64,000 nt of DNA from Prorocentrum cordatum (Eukaryota > Sar > Dinophyceae > Prorocentrales > Prorocentraceae): positions 53,257 to 117,256 of the forward strand of contig CAUYUJ010020178.1 in assembly GCA_963575745.1 (NCBI GenBank), given 5' to 3'. Position numbers and translations under genes: made by a program. Positions 1 through 9,296 of the stretch are shown here, in pieces; position 1 is the first letter of the stretch; each line of letters opens with the position of its first letter. The notes beneath the pieces are model-generated. The model was not told the origin of the DNA, did no database searches, and worked only from the letters and a program-made list of their open reading frames with translations.

Positions 1-370
1 GCCCAGGTGCCGAACTGCCCGGGCGCACTGCTCGGCCGCCCGGGTGCCCGGCTGCCCGGACGCCCGGGTGCCCAATATGGTGCCCGGGTGCCTGCCTGGG
101 TGCCTGGGTGCCAGGGTGCCGTATGCCTGCATGTCGTGCCCGGCCGGGCTGCTCGCGGGTGCCCGGGTGCCGCGGGTGCCCGCGCGCCCGGGTGCCCGCG
201 TGCCTCCAGGTGCCTGTTAGCCTGCAGGTGCCCAGGTGCCCGGGCGCCCTGCCCAGTGCCTGCTCGCGGGTGCCCAGATGCCCGGGTGCCCGGCTGCCTT
301 GGTGCCCCCATGGGCGCCCGAGTGCCCATGGTGCCAAGGTGCCTGGGGGCACTTGGGCACTTGGGCACGA
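1..370. repeat. GC-rich minisatellite (GGTGCCCGG units)
   Basis: Tandem, degenerate 8-10 bp units of the form CGGGTGCC fill this stretch. Several reading frames stay open only because the repeat lacks stop codons, so no gene is called. Confidence 0.85.
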
Positions 371-900
371 GGGTCGAAGATCACGGATCGAGAATCGCGG
401 ATCGAGGTTCGAAGGTCGATGACTGGAGGAAGTCGGGCAGATCTGGCGGGACCCCCCCGGGACGATTTCGGAACGGATGTGGCCGGAGCAGACGAAGCGG
501 GATCCTTCCCCCCGCCAGACAAGCTCGGGACGGGTCCAGCGGGAATCCCCGCGACGAATCCGGAACGGATGTGGCTGGAAGAGACGCGGTGGAACGACGT
601 CGCCGGAACACGCGTGGCGACCCCTCCTTTCCCAGACGGGTTCGGGACAGGTCCAGCGGGATCCCCGGGGCGACTTCAGAACGGACGTGGCCAGAACGGA
701 CAGCCAGAACAGGCCTCGACTCTTGGGGTTACGGAAATCCGAGAAGCCTCCGAGTAGCCTCCAAGAAGGCGCATAGATTTGGTATTTGGGGTGCTCGGAG
801 GTTACTAAAAACAACCGCCCCGTGTGCCAAACCTACGGGCCCTTCTTGGGGTGCTCTATTTGGCCCCCTTGGGGCTTTATTGAGACCCTCTTAAGGCCCT
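371..900. other. No gene; three degenerate ~100-bp repeats
   Basis: Short GATCACGGATCGAG-like repeats are followed by three related blocks, each carrying a version of GGAACGGATGTGGC (near 470, 563 and 678). After about 720 the sequence is unique and AT-richer. No coding signal is seen. Confidence 0.5.
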
Positions 901-1089
901 CGTGGGCTTTCCTGGGCTTTTAAAACCAAGCTGGAATTAGCGCCCCTGCGTTGGTCGGCTGCGAGCCACTAGCCGCTTTCACCGCCGCGCCGTTCTCCTG
1001 GCAACAGTCGGTTGCGAACAGCTGGCCGCTCCTCCTCCTCTTCCTCCTCGATCCTCCTCTTTGCTCATCCCTTTCATGATCCTCCTCCG

Positions 1090-1420
1090 CCACGGTGCGC
1101 CGGGGTCCGCCCGGGCCCGCCGGGGCCACGCCTGGGCCCGGGGCCCGCTGGGGCTATAGTTTGCAGCAGAGCCGGGGCCCGCCGAGGCCAGAATTTGCTT
1201 GCCTTGGCCCGGGGCCCGCCGGGGCCACGGTGCGCCTGGGCCCGGGGCCCGCTGGGGCCATCATTTGCAGCAGGCCCGGGGCCCGCCGGGGCCAAACTAT
1301 GCCTTGGCCCGGGGCCCGCTGGGGCCACGGCGCGCCTGGGTCTGGGGCCCTCCGGGGCCATGGTTTGCACCAGGGCCGGGGCCCGCCAGGGCCAGAATTT
1401 GTCTTGGCCCAGGGCGCGTG
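1090..1420. repeat. Minisatellite with GGCCCGCTGGGGCCA core
   Basis: About six imperfect units of roughly 55-65 bp alternate GGGGCCCGCYGGGGCCA with short linkers such as TTTGCAGCAG or TTGCCTTGG. The open frames on both strands follow from the repeat and are not taken as a gene. Confidence 0.8.
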
Positions 1421-1479
1421 TCGCGGGCGCACACGCGCGTGCATATTTTGGCGGTCGCGGCCTCGCGCGCACCGTCGAG

Positions 1480-1664
1480 ACACGCACTCTCTCTCTCTCA
1501 CACTCTCTTTCTCTTTCTCTCTCTGTCTCTCTCTCTCTCTTTCTCTCATTCTCTCTTTCATTTTTGTTTCCTCTCTCTCTCTCTCCCTCACGCAAGAAAC
1601 AACACACATACCTACGCACACGCATGCGGGCACACACACACACACACACCCACACGCACACACA

Positions 1665-1731
<67 letters not shown>

Positions 1732-1867
1732 CCGCCCGCCCGCCCGCCCGCCCGCCCGCCCGCCCGCCCGCCCGCCCGCCGCCCGCCCGCCCGCCCGCCC
1801 GCCCGCCCGCCCGCCCGCCCGCCCGCCCGCCGCCCGCCCGCCCGCCCCCCGCCCGCCCCCCGCGCCC

Positions 1868-1951
<84 letters not shown>

Positions 1952-2070
1952 CAGCACGCACGCACACACACACACACACACCATACACACATACACACAT
2001 ACACACATACACACATACACACATACACACATACACACATACACACATACACACATACACACATACACAC

Positions 2071-2101
<31 letters not shown>

Positions 2102-2133
2102 GACATACACAGACATACACAGACACACACACA

Positions 2134-2164
<31 letters not shown>

Positions 2165-2289
2165 CGCGCACGCGCACACGCGCACGCGCACACGCGCACA
2201 CGCGCGCACACGCGGCGCGCACACGCGCGCACATACACACACACACGTACACACACGCACACACACACACACACACACGCGCGCACACA

Positions 2290-2365
<76 letters not shown>

Positions 2366-2400
2366 CACATACACACACACACACACACGCACGCACACAA
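1480..2400. repeat. Compound microsatellite (CT, CA, CGCA, CCCG, ATACACAC)
   Basis: Successive blocks are (CT)n at 1480-1595, (CA)n from 1612, (CGCA)n, (CCCG)n at about 1730-1860, (ACGC)n to 1950, an ATACACAC array to about 2095, mixed CA/CG, and (ACGC)n at 2288-2366. Long Thr/His/Ala/Arg or Cys/Val ORFs here are artefacts. The following 300 bases (2401-2700) are unique sequence without a recognisable gene. Confidence 0.95.
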
Positions 2401-2699
2401 TCCCAATCGCACATACACGCACAAACACGCTACATCGTTTCTAATTCCAGTCATTCCCAATTCCGGCCACCAATTTGAAGCGAGAGGTGCCGACTGGATG
2501 GGGTCGGCAGCGTTGTGCCCACGAATTAGAAATGAGCGCTCTGTAGGTCTACCTATGTTAAGTTCAATGTGTGTGTGTGCTGTTGGGGTCAAAACGATGC
2601 CAGAACAATTGTAAGACTTTGGAGATGGGCTGTCAAAGCGATGTCAAACCCTTTCCGTAAATATGGTTTCCATTCGGACACCGCTCATTTATCTTGTCA

Positions 2700-3019
2700 A
2701 CCGAGTCGCTGGGTCACTGGGTCGCAAGTCACTGGGTCACCGGGTCATGGTCACAAGGTCACCGGGTCGTCGGACCACCGCCGGGTCATTATGGTCACCA
2801 AGTCATGGTCACGGGGTCACGGGGTCACCGGGTAACCAAGTCATGGTCACCCGCGGTCACAGGGTCACCGGGTCTCCATTGTAAGTCACCGGGACCGGGT
2901 CGCTGGTACTGGTACCGTCACCGGGTCACTGGGTCACTAGGTCACCGGGTCACAAGGTCACTGGGTCACAGGGTCACCGGGTCACTGGGTCGCCGGGTCA
3001 CCCGGTCACCCGGTCACTG
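2700..3019. repeat. GGTCACYG minisatellite, left of the TIR element
   Basis: About 40 imperfect units of GGTCACCG or GGTCACTG on the plus strand end directly at the left terminal inverted repeat. The same array, in the same orientation, resumes directly after the right TIR at 19276. It is therefore read as the insertion target rather than as part of the element. Confidence 0.85.
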
Positions 3020-3053
3020 CTTCGAGAATGGTGGTTCTTATGCTAGTTGCACC
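3020..3053 (+). repeat. Left terminal inverted repeat (34 bp)
   Basis: Begins CTTCGAGAATGGTGGTTCTT and is the exact reverse complement of 19242-19275 over all 34 bases. The left outer flank is the minisatellite ending GGTCACTG. Confidence 0.92.
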
Positions 3054-3300
3054 ATAGGTACAGCTAGGTATAAGATACTTATAGCAAGGGATAAGTACCT
3101 AAGTATTTCTAACTATTTCTATGTGCCCTTAAGTATTTGTCTTGTCGCATAACTATACTTAGGTTAGTTATAAGTATTTCGCTGATTATTAATGACGCTG
3201 GAAGATACTTATAACTACCGCTAAGTTACTTACCCGTGCTGCGATGCAATACTTATAAGTAACATATATGTTACTTATAAGTAACTTATAACTTCCTTCC
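3054..3300. repeat. Left subterminal TAAGTA array
   Basis: AT-rich block inside GC-rich surroundings, with many copies of TAAGTA, TTACTTA and the palindrome TACTTATAAGTA. A matching block lies just inside the right TIR. In CACTA-type transposons such subterminal repeats bind element-encoded protein; that role is inferred here. Confidence 0.75.
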
Positions 3301-3632
3301 ACCCCTCCTTCGCTTCTCTTCCCCCCCCGCCGCGCGCCCGCCCGCCGCGCCGCAGGGGCGTCGCGGCCCGCGGCCCCCACGCAAAGGAGGACGAGGAGGA
3401 GGGCGAGGAGGAGGACGAGGAGGAGGAGGAGGAGGGGGAGGAGGGATGAGGAGGAGGAGGTGGATGTAGTTTTCAGGAACGATTTTCGGAGTTTGGGACA
3501 TCTTTTTTGGACTTGGTGAGGTTTTCTGGAGTTGGAGAGGTTATCTGGATTTGAAGAGGTTTTTCAGGATTTGGGATTTGCCCATCGACCTGGAGCTCGT
3601 CGCGGCGCCGCCTGGTGGGTGCTCGCCGCAGT
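3301..3632. other. No gene; GC-rich and GAGGAC purine tracts
   Basis: A CCGCCCG-rich patch is followed by GAGGAGGACGAGG repeats and then a stretch with GTTTTTCAGGATTTGG-like repeats (3480-3570). No supported coding region. Confidence 0.5.
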
Positions 3633-3970
3633 AGCGATGGCGATCGCTTGGGTGAGGAGGAGGGGGATGGGGAAGGTAGCGATGTCGATCGCTTGGATGG
3701 GGAGGAGGAGGAGGAGAAGCGATGGCGATCGCTTGGGTGAGGAGGATGGGGATGAGGAAGGTAGCGATGGCGATCGCTTGGAGGAGGAGGAGGAGGAGGA
3801 GGAGGAGGAGGAGGAGGAGAAGCGATGGCGATCGCTGGGGGAGGCGAAGCGATGTCGATCGCTTGGAAGGAGGAGGATGAGGACGGGAAGGAGGAAGAGA
3901 AGCGATGGTGATCGCTTGGGGGAGGGCGGGGTGGGGGGAAGAGGACGAGGGGATAGCGATTACGATCGCT
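3633..3970. repeat. AGCGAT hairpin cluster 1
   Basis: Eight copies of AGCGAT-N4-ATCGCT start at 3633, 3678, 3718, 3763, 3821, 3848, 3901 and 3955, separated by (GGA)n-rich spacers. The 6-nt arms are self-complementary. The N4 loops are mostly GGCG or GTCG, with GGTG and TACG variants. Confidence 0.85.
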
Positions 3971-4030
3971 GGTCTTTTGTTTTCGCGCTTGCGGGCGCGC
4001 GGCGCGCTCCGCGCTTGCGGGCGCGCGGCC

Positions 4031-4804
4031 TCACCGCGGAGGCGGAGTCGACGGCGGCGGCATTTGCGCCTTCGCCGCCGCTGGCGCCGCTGGCGGCGCT
4101 GGCGGCGCCTTCGCCGCCGCTGGCGCTTTCGCCGCGGCGCGCGCCGCCTTGGCCTTCGCCGCCTTCGCCGCCGCCTTCGCCTTCGCCGCCGCCTCCTTCT
4201 CCTTCTTCTCCTTCTTCTCCTTCTTCTTCTTCTTCTTTTCCGCCTTCTCCGCCCTCAGCTGCGCATTTTCCGCCTGAAGGCGCGCCTGCTCCCCCCTCCG
4301 CAGCAGCTGCGCCTCCTGCGCCTCCTTCCTCAGCTGCGCGTTCTCCGCCTTCAGCTCCGCCTCCCGCCGCAGCGCCGCGTCCCTCTCGCCGATCGCGATC
4401 ACTAGCTCGCGCTCCGCCTCATTCGTCGTCGTCGTCGCCGCCGCCGTCGTCGTCGTCTCGTCGTCATCGTTTCCCGCCTCCTCCAGCCGCAGCGAGAGCT
4501 GCGCGGCGCGCTCTGTCTGCTCCGCGTTGACAGTCTGCATAGGCGGGGGGAGGGGGGGAGGGGCGGTGGAGTGAAGGGAGGAGGGGGTGGGGGGAGGGGC
4601 GAGGAGGGGGAGGAGGGGGAAGGAGGAGGTGGAGGAGGAGGAGGAAGGGGAGGAAGCGGAGGAGGAGGATTCGGGGGAGAGCGATGGCGATCGCTGGGAG
4701 GAGGGGGTATCCGCCTCCGCGAGCTGCTGCAGCAGGTTGTCGCGCTGGCGCCTGAGCGCCAAAGCGCGAGCCCCCTGCGCGAGCTCGCGCGGAGCACCCC
4801 ACAT
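4031..4804 (-). CDS. Coiled-coil, K/A-rich protein (257 aa), outward-facing
   Basis: Function not recognised. The ORF starts MWGAPRELAQGARALALRRQ, has a Ser/Pro-rich patch, then an NDDDETTTT tract coded by a GAC/ACG-type microsatellite. A heptad-rich coiled coil follows (about residues 125-190, with two copies of AENAQLRxE), then a Lys/Glu run and an Ala/Lys/Pro tail. The gene at 17232-17955 has the same order of acidic-Thr tract followed by LRAANAQLRAEK coiled coil. The upstream leaders also share GATCACTG-GCGC (minus strand near 4886 here, plus strand near 17173 there), so I read the two as paralogues. Both point toward the nearer end of the 16-kb element, about 1 kb from it. One AGCGAT hairpin (4680-4695) lies inside the frame. 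A DNA- or RNA-binding structural role is possible but not shown. Confidence 0.6.
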   Translation of the reverse strand: MWGAPRELAQGARALALRRQRDNLLQQLAEADTPSSQRSPSLSPESSSSASSPSSSSSTSSFPLLPLLAPPPTPSSLHSTAPPPLPPPMQTVNAEQTERAAQLSLRLEEAGNDDDETTTTAAATTTTNEAERELVIAIGERDAALRREAELKAENAQLRKEAQEAQLLRRGEQARLQAENAQLRAEKAEKKKKKKEKKEKKEKEAAAKAKAAAKAAKAKAARAAAKAPAAAKAPPAPPAAPAAAKAQMPPPSTPPPR

Positions 4805-4908
4805 CGCGCCTCCGCGCCCCGCGCGCGCGAGCCCCGCGCGCCTCCACGAGGCAGAGCGGCTGCGCGCGGCGCTCAGTGATCTCCTTTATCATTATCCACC
4901 TTCCTTTC

Positions 4909-5320
4909 AGCGATCGACATCGCTTTCCTTCTCCTCATCTCTTTTCCTTCTCCCCATCGTCATCGCCGTCGCTTCACCTCCCCCAGAAGGAGGAGGAGGG
5001 GCGACGGGGGGAACAGCGATGGCGACCGCTTGGGGGAGGGGGGGAGGGGGGAGTAGGACGTGCACGGACCGAACCCTACGGGTTGCAAAAACAAGAGAGG
5101 AGGAGGAGGAGGTGGAGGAGGGATCATAGGAGGAGGGGGAGGGACGGGGCATGTAGCGATGGCGATCGCTTGTGTGAGGAGGAGGGGGATGGGGGGAGGT
5201 TGCGATGGCGATCGCTTGGAGGAGGAGGAGGAGGAGGAGGAGGAGAAGGAGAAGCGACAGCGATCGCTTGGGGGAGGGCGGGGAGGAGGAGGGAGAAGCA
5301 GAGAAGCGATACCGATCGCT
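4909..5320. repeat. AGCGAT hairpin cluster 2
   Basis: Hairpins or near-matches lie at 4909 (reverse orientation, loop CGAC), about 5020 (variant with GACCGCT), 5155, 5201, 5253 and 5305, embedded in (GGA)n. The cluster separates the minus-strand gene ending at 4031 from the plus-strand gene starting at 5431. Confidence 0.8.
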
Positions 5321-5360
5321 AACTTAAGTAGGCGGCAATCGTTTTGAACGATCGCTGTGC

Positions 5361-5379
5361 ATAGCCGTTGTCGGCTTTG
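5361..5379 (+). promoter_or_regulatory. Relict spliced-leader-like sequence, gene at 5431
   Basis: ATAGCCGTTGTCGGCTTTG resembles the 3' part of the dinoflagellate spliced leader (TAGCCATTTTGGCTCAAG), with substitutions and one extra base. It sits 51 nt before the favoured ATG and is followed by a GCGAGTGACGC motif also found in the leaders at 14762 and 18529. A conserved AGCC/GGCT stem around the transcript start is an alternative. Confidence 0.45.
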
Positions 5380-5430
5380 TAGTCGCGGGTGACGCCCGCG
5401 TGCGCGACGCGAGTGACGCCCGCGGGCGCC

Positions 5431-6918
5431 ATGGCGGCCGACCTGGTGAAGCAGCTGAAGGCCGCCAAGTCGGTCCTCGCCCAGATCGGGAAGAAGTCCG
5501 ACGCGTACAAGGAGATCGCGGAGGCGCAGAGCGCCATGGCGATGGCCATCATGGCGCCGTGGACCTTCATCTCCGCCGAGGACTCGGCCATGCTGGTCCT
5601 GGAGATCGGCCAGATGCCTTTCGGCAAGAGGGCGCTTGCCACGCTGCTCGGCCGCGTCACGACGTTGGCGACGGCCTCAGCGCAAATGTTGGCCGCTAAC
5701 GCGGCCGCAAGCGCGGAGCTGGCGGGGTCGGGCAGGACGCCGATGCAGGACTTCTCGTCCATCCTCGCCTACCTCACGAAGAGGCAGTGGGACAAGATCC
5801 TGGACGAGCGCAACGACTTCATGGGTCGGGTTGCGGTCGTCCTGCAGGCTTGCAAATCCCTCGGGTGGCGCACGCTGCATGAGCCGACGGTTCAACTGGC
5901 GGCGTGCGTCGCCCTCCTCGTGGACGGCTTCGATTGGACGATGCGCATGTGTCCGATGGCACAGTGGGGCTATTTCAAGCGGGCGAAAACATACGCCAAG
6001 AAGCTCCTGCCGTGGAAGTTGTGTAAGCAGCTTGCCGCGACCGAGCCGTCCTTCGTCAGCGAGCTCCCTGCGGACCCGACTGACATGCCGAAGGTGCACC
6101 CCGAGTGGTACTCGCGCGCGTATGGTGGCGGAGGGGAGGCCCCGGCAAACGAGTGCCCGCTGGACCGCACCATGTTGATGGTGCTGTGCGACGCGGTCCC
6201 GATGCGAGAGTCCAAGGCTCGCCTCAAGGCCACGTCCGATGGCAATCGGTCGTCCGTCGACATGGCGTTGCAGCTCGCGGAAAGGGCGATGACGATGCAG
6301 GGTGGCGGCCGCCAAGGTGCGCGAGACGGCGTGCCATGCAGGCGTTACACTCCGCAGCCCATTGCGCCCGCCACGGACGGCGCGATTCCGATCGGCGACA
6401 CGGAGTCGGCGCCACCGCCGACGACGCACAGCGTGGAGGAGGCCAGGGACAAGATCTTCGCGAAGCTCGGCGGCAAACAATGCCTGCCAGATGTGGACAA
6501 GACGCCGCCGAGCGAAGACGAGTCGGAGGGCAGCGACGGGGGCGACTCCGATAACAAGAGCACCGACGGCGTGGAGGAGGCGGAGCCGCCACCGCCGATG
6601 AAGAAGAAGCGCAAGGCCGCTGGCGACGGCCACCCCGCGCCCCCCAAAGCCAAGGCCACTGCGAAGAGGAAGAACAAGAAGAAGAAGAAGAAGACTGAGG
6701 CCGAGCACGTGGGCGCGAAGGGGGTCAAGAAACCACCGAAACCCTCATATGCGGTGGAATGGTCCCGCAACCAGGTCATGTGCCGCACGGGTGCGAAAGG
6801 TCCAGGCCAGTCGATGGCCATCAAGTTCAGCGACCACGGCGGCAGCAGCGACAAGGCGATCGCTGCGGCTAAGAAGTGGGTGCGCAAACAGGAGAAGAAG
6901 CTCGGCATCCACACTTGA
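5431..6918 (+). CDS. Basic nuclear-type protein with conserved C-terminal module (495 aa)
   Basis: Intronless ORF. The ATG at 5431 has a strong context (GCGCCATGG) and follows the leader motif at 5361; the frame is open upstream but has no better ATG. The N-terminal ~250 residues (MAADLVKQLKAAKSVLAQIG...) look globular and mainly helical. Then come an acidic linker (SEDESEGSDGGDSD), a strong nuclear-localisation-type Lys run (about residues 390-426, KRKNKKKKKK) and a C-terminal module (about 439-495) with SRNQVMCRTG and a terminal AAKKWVRKQEKKLG helix. That last module faintly resembles AP2/integrase-type DNA-binding segments, but this is weak. It has AGCGAT hairpins on both sides and is the first of four consecutive plus-strand cargo genes. 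Family not identified; a DNA-associated role is inferred only from the basic content. Confidence 0.65.
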   Translation: MAADLVKQLKAAKSVLAQIGKKSDAYKEIAEAQSAMAMAIMAPWTFISAEDSAMLVLEIGQMPFGKRALATLLGRVTTLATASAQMLAANAAASAELAGSGRTPMQDFSSILAYLTKRQWDKILDERNDFMGRVAVVLQACKSLGWRTLHEPTVQLAACVALLVDGFDWTMRMCPMAQWGYFKRAKTYAKKLLPWKLCKQLAATEPSFVSELPADPTDMPKVHPEWYSRAYGGGGEAPANECPLDRTMLMVLCDAVPMRESKARLKATSDGNRSSVDMALQLAERAMTMQGGGRQGARDGVPCRRYTPQPIAPATDGAIPIGDTESAPPPTTHSVEEARDKIFAKLGGKQCLPDVDKTPPSEDESEGSDGGDSDNKSTDGVEEAEPPPPMKKKRKAAGDGHPAPPKAKATAKRKNKKKKKKTEAEHVGAKGVKKPPKPSYAVEWSRNQVMCRTGAKGPGQSMAIKFSDHGGSSDKAIAAAKKWVRKQEKKLGIHT

Positions 6919-7017
6919 TCGGCAGGGGTGCTGCGACGATGCAGCCTGCATGCGTGTGCTCGCACACGACTAGATAGCCGATTGTGGCTATGAATAGGGA
7001 GTGGTGGAGGAGGGGCA

Positions 7018-7314
7018 GCGATGATGATCGCTTGGTGTAGGGATGGTTGTTCGGGGGGGTGTAGGGTGCAGGACAGCGATGGGGATCGCTTGAGGTCGGT
7101 TGGGCAGGGCAGCGATGATGATCGATTGTGGTTGCAGGGATTGTAGATTAGTTTGCAGCGAGTGCAGATTGCAGCGATGGCGATCGCTTGGGGGTTTCAG
7201 CGAGTGGAATTGCAGCTGTCGCTTGGAGGATGGCGAAGCTAGAGTGGACGTGGTGATGGGAGGGGAGGTGGATAAGGTGGAAGAGCAAGAGGCGGAGGAG
7301 CGATGGCGATCGCT
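7018..7314. repeat. AGCGAT hairpin cluster 3
   Basis: Copies start at 7018, 7075, 7111 (arm ends ATCGAT), 7173 and 7299, with loops GATG, GGGG and GGCG. They fill the spacer between the genes ending at 6918 and starting at 7421. An SL-like AGATAGCCGATTGTGGCTAT also occurs at 6973-6992, with no gene directly behind it. Confidence 0.8.
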
Positions 7315-7355
7315 GGGCATGTGCGCACATTGTGCACATCATTGCATGCATCATA

Positions 7356-7374
7356 CTAGCCATTTGGGGCCCAG
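7356..7374 (+). promoter_or_regulatory. Relict spliced-leader-like sequence, gene at 7421
   Basis: CTAGCCATTTGGGGCCCAG keeps TAGCCATTT exactly and aligns with TAGCCATTTTGGCTCAAG over the rest with few changes. This is the best SL match in the window. The 35 nt before it (TGTGCGCACA...CATCATTGCATGCAT) match those before the next gene (9133-9168), so the two leaders are related. Confidence 0.55.
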
Positions 7375-7420
7375 CAGGTGGCGCGCCAGCGCCTGCGCCA
7401 GCGCCTGCGCCAGCGCCGCC

Positions 7421-8614
7421 ATGGCGCCGCCCCGTCGCGACGCCGCCGAGGAGTTCTTCGCCTTCGCGAACGAGGCCGCGGACGTCTTCACCAACGCGGC
7501 GTTGGCGGCGCCGCCCGAGGCCGTGGAGGAGGAGGAGGCGCCGCCCGAGGCCGCGGAGGAGGAGCAGGAGGAGGCGTCCGAGGCGGGCGCGGAGGACGTG
7601 CTCCTGGAGATCGCGGCGTCGCCAGGCGAGGAGGGCGCGGAGGTCGAGGAACCCGCGGCGGCGGCGGCGGCGGAGGAGCAGGCGGCGGAGGAGGAGGAGG
7701 AGGCGGTGCCTTGCGAGGAGGTGCCCCTCGTCGAGGTCGTGGCCTCGCCGCAGGCGCGCGATCCTCGCGACAGCCTCTCGTCGGGCGGCCAGTCGGGCCG
7801 CTCGTCGCTGTCGCTCAGCGCGCCGCGGCCGTACGTCTCGCGCCGCGATTTGGCGGCCGTGCGTCAGGCGGCAGCGGCTGCGGCGGCCGAGGAGTCAGCG
7901 GCCGCGCCGCCAGCGGCGGCTCCCGCGCCGCCCGCGCCGACGGCCGCGGAGCGCTCGCGGAGCCGCAGCCCGCGCGTCCTCGACCCGCGCGCCAAGGGGT
8001 CGCAATGGCCTCGGGTGCCGCCCCAGGCCCACCCGCCTCGGGTGCCGCCCCCCCCTGAGGCCGTGGCCGCGGCGGCGTGGGCGAGGGTCTACGAGGAGCG
8101 CGCGGCTGGCCAGGGGGCGGGCTACACCGCGGAGCAGGTCGCCGACCTGCGCGGCGAGGCTGCGGCGGCGAAGGCCCTCGGCTTGGAGTGGTGGCAGCGC
8201 GGCCCTGCTGGTCCAGCCGAGGGGGGGCCCGAGGTGTGGCGCGGCCAGCGGTACCGCGTCAACACCAAGCAGTGGGCCAACCGCGGGGGGAGGAACAGGG
8301 AGTACTTCGCGAAGAAGTACGGCGGCGGCGCGCCAGGCAAGGCCCCCGCTGGGTCGCGCCCCGACCCCCGCAGCGGCGTCAAGGGCGGCGGCAAGGGCGG
8401 CGGGGCCGCGGGGCCGCCCCTGGTTCCTCCCCCCGCGGGGCCGCCCCCGCCCGCCGCGGCGCCGCGCGTGGTGCGCCCGCGCATTGCGTCGCCCGCGCGC
8501 CCGCTGGCAACGGCGCCGACGCCAGGGGCAGCGCCGAGGCCGTCGACAGCGCCGCTGCCGCCGTGGCGCAGCGGCGTCCCCGCCGCCGTCCCGCCGCCGT
8601 CGCGGCTGACGTGA
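7421..8614 (+). CDS. Acidic/Ala-rich protein with RS motif and WW-containing segment (397 aa)
   Basis: Intronless ORF. The start is chosen at an optimal context (GCCGCCATGG), just after the SL-like leader; the upstream in-frame extension runs through hairpin repeats and lacks a good ATG. The N-terminal half is Glu/Ala/Val-rich (EEEEAPPEAAEEEQEE). The middle holds ERSRSRSPRVLDPRAKGSQW. A better conserved-looking segment follows (about residues 215-305) with AVAAAAWARVYEE, LGLEWWQRG and YRVNTKQWANRGGRNREYF, and the tail is Pro/Ala/Gly-rich. The last codons and stop are part of a ~75-bp tandem duplication (8603-8737; CGGCTGACGTGAGGCGCGCG occurs twice). The SRSRSP motif hints at a nuclear RNA-linked protein, but no family is recognised. 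Confidence 0.6.
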   Translation: MAPPRRDAAEEFFAFANEAADVFTNAALAAPPEAVEEEEAPPEAAEEEQEEASEAGAEDVLLEIAASPGEEGAEVEEPAAAAAAEEQAAEEEEEAVPCEEVPLVEVVASPQARDPRDSLSSGGQSGRSSLSLSAPRPYVSRRDLAAVRQAAAAAAAEESAAAPPAAAPAPPAPTAAERSRSRSPRVLDPRAKGSQWPRVPPQAHPPRVPPPPEAVAAAAWARVYEERAAGQGAGYTAEQVADLRGEAAAAKALGLEWWQRGPAGPAEGGPEVWRGQRYRVNTKQWANRGGRNREYFAKKYGGGAPGKAPAGSRPDPRSGVKGGGKGGGAAGPPLVPPPAGPPPPAAAPRVVRPRIASPARPLATAPTPGAAPRPSTAPLPPWRSGVPAAVPPPSRLT

Positions 8615-8886
8615 GGCGCGCGGCGCCGCTGGCGCCGCTGGCGCGGCGCCCTGGCGCGGCGCCGCTGGCGCCGCGCGCGGCTGACGTGAGGCGCGCGGCG
8701 CCGCTGGCGCCGCTGGCGCGGCGCCCTGGCGCAGCGCGCTGGGGGTGCGGCGCCTCTTCGCGCCGTGGGCGGCGCGCATAAGCGATCTACATGCGCTTGC
8801 TGCTCGCAGGCGCTGTGGCAAAACGATCTCTTGTGTACGCGCAGAGATTGTTTGTAATCGCGTTTGCGACCGCTTGTGTGTGCCAT

Positions 8887-9127
8887 AGCGATTGCGATCG
8901 CTTGTGTGTGCAATAGCGATTACGATCGCTGAGGGGATGGGAGGTGTCGCTGAAGGGATGTGAGGATGAGGACCGACGACTAACGATTACGATGTGTGGA
9001 TGGGGATGTGAGGATGGGGATGGCTATTACGATCGCTGGCTGAGGGGATGTGACGACTTCTGGCGACGACTGACAAAGGCGACGACCGACGACGACAAAA
9101 TTGTGCGGGGGAGCGATTCCGATCGCT
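8887..9127. repeat. AGCGAT hairpin cluster 4
   Basis: Copies at 8887, 8915 and 9112, with a degenerate one near 9023, have loops TGCG, TACG and TCCG. They lie between two cargo genes, mixed with ACGACTGACGAC-type short repeats. Confidence 0.75.
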
Positions 9128-9167
9128 GGCCTTGTGCTCACAGTGCACGCATCATTGCACGCATTGC

Positions 9168-9187
9168 ATGGCCATTGTCGGCTCCAC
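9168..9187 (+). promoter_or_regulatory. Relict spliced-leader-like sequence, gene at 9297
   Basis: ATGGCCATTGTCGGCTCCAC resembles TAGCCATTTTGGCTCAAG and follows a block (TGTGCTCACAGTGCACGCAT) related to the leader of the preceding gene. If it is a leader relict, the in-frame ATG inside it (9168) would not be the translation start. Confidence 0.45.
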
Positions 9188-9296
9188 GCGTAGCGCGCCC
9201 GCGCCGACCCGACCGCGGCGCCCGCCAGCGCCGACGCCCGCGCCGACACGAGCGCCGTCGTCAGCACCGACGCCAGCTCCGTCGCCAGCACCGACC

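Noticed and set aside
1012-2600. Thr/His/Ala/Arg- or Cys/Val-rich frames on both strands
   Set aside because: Direct products of CA, CGCA and CCCG microsatellites.
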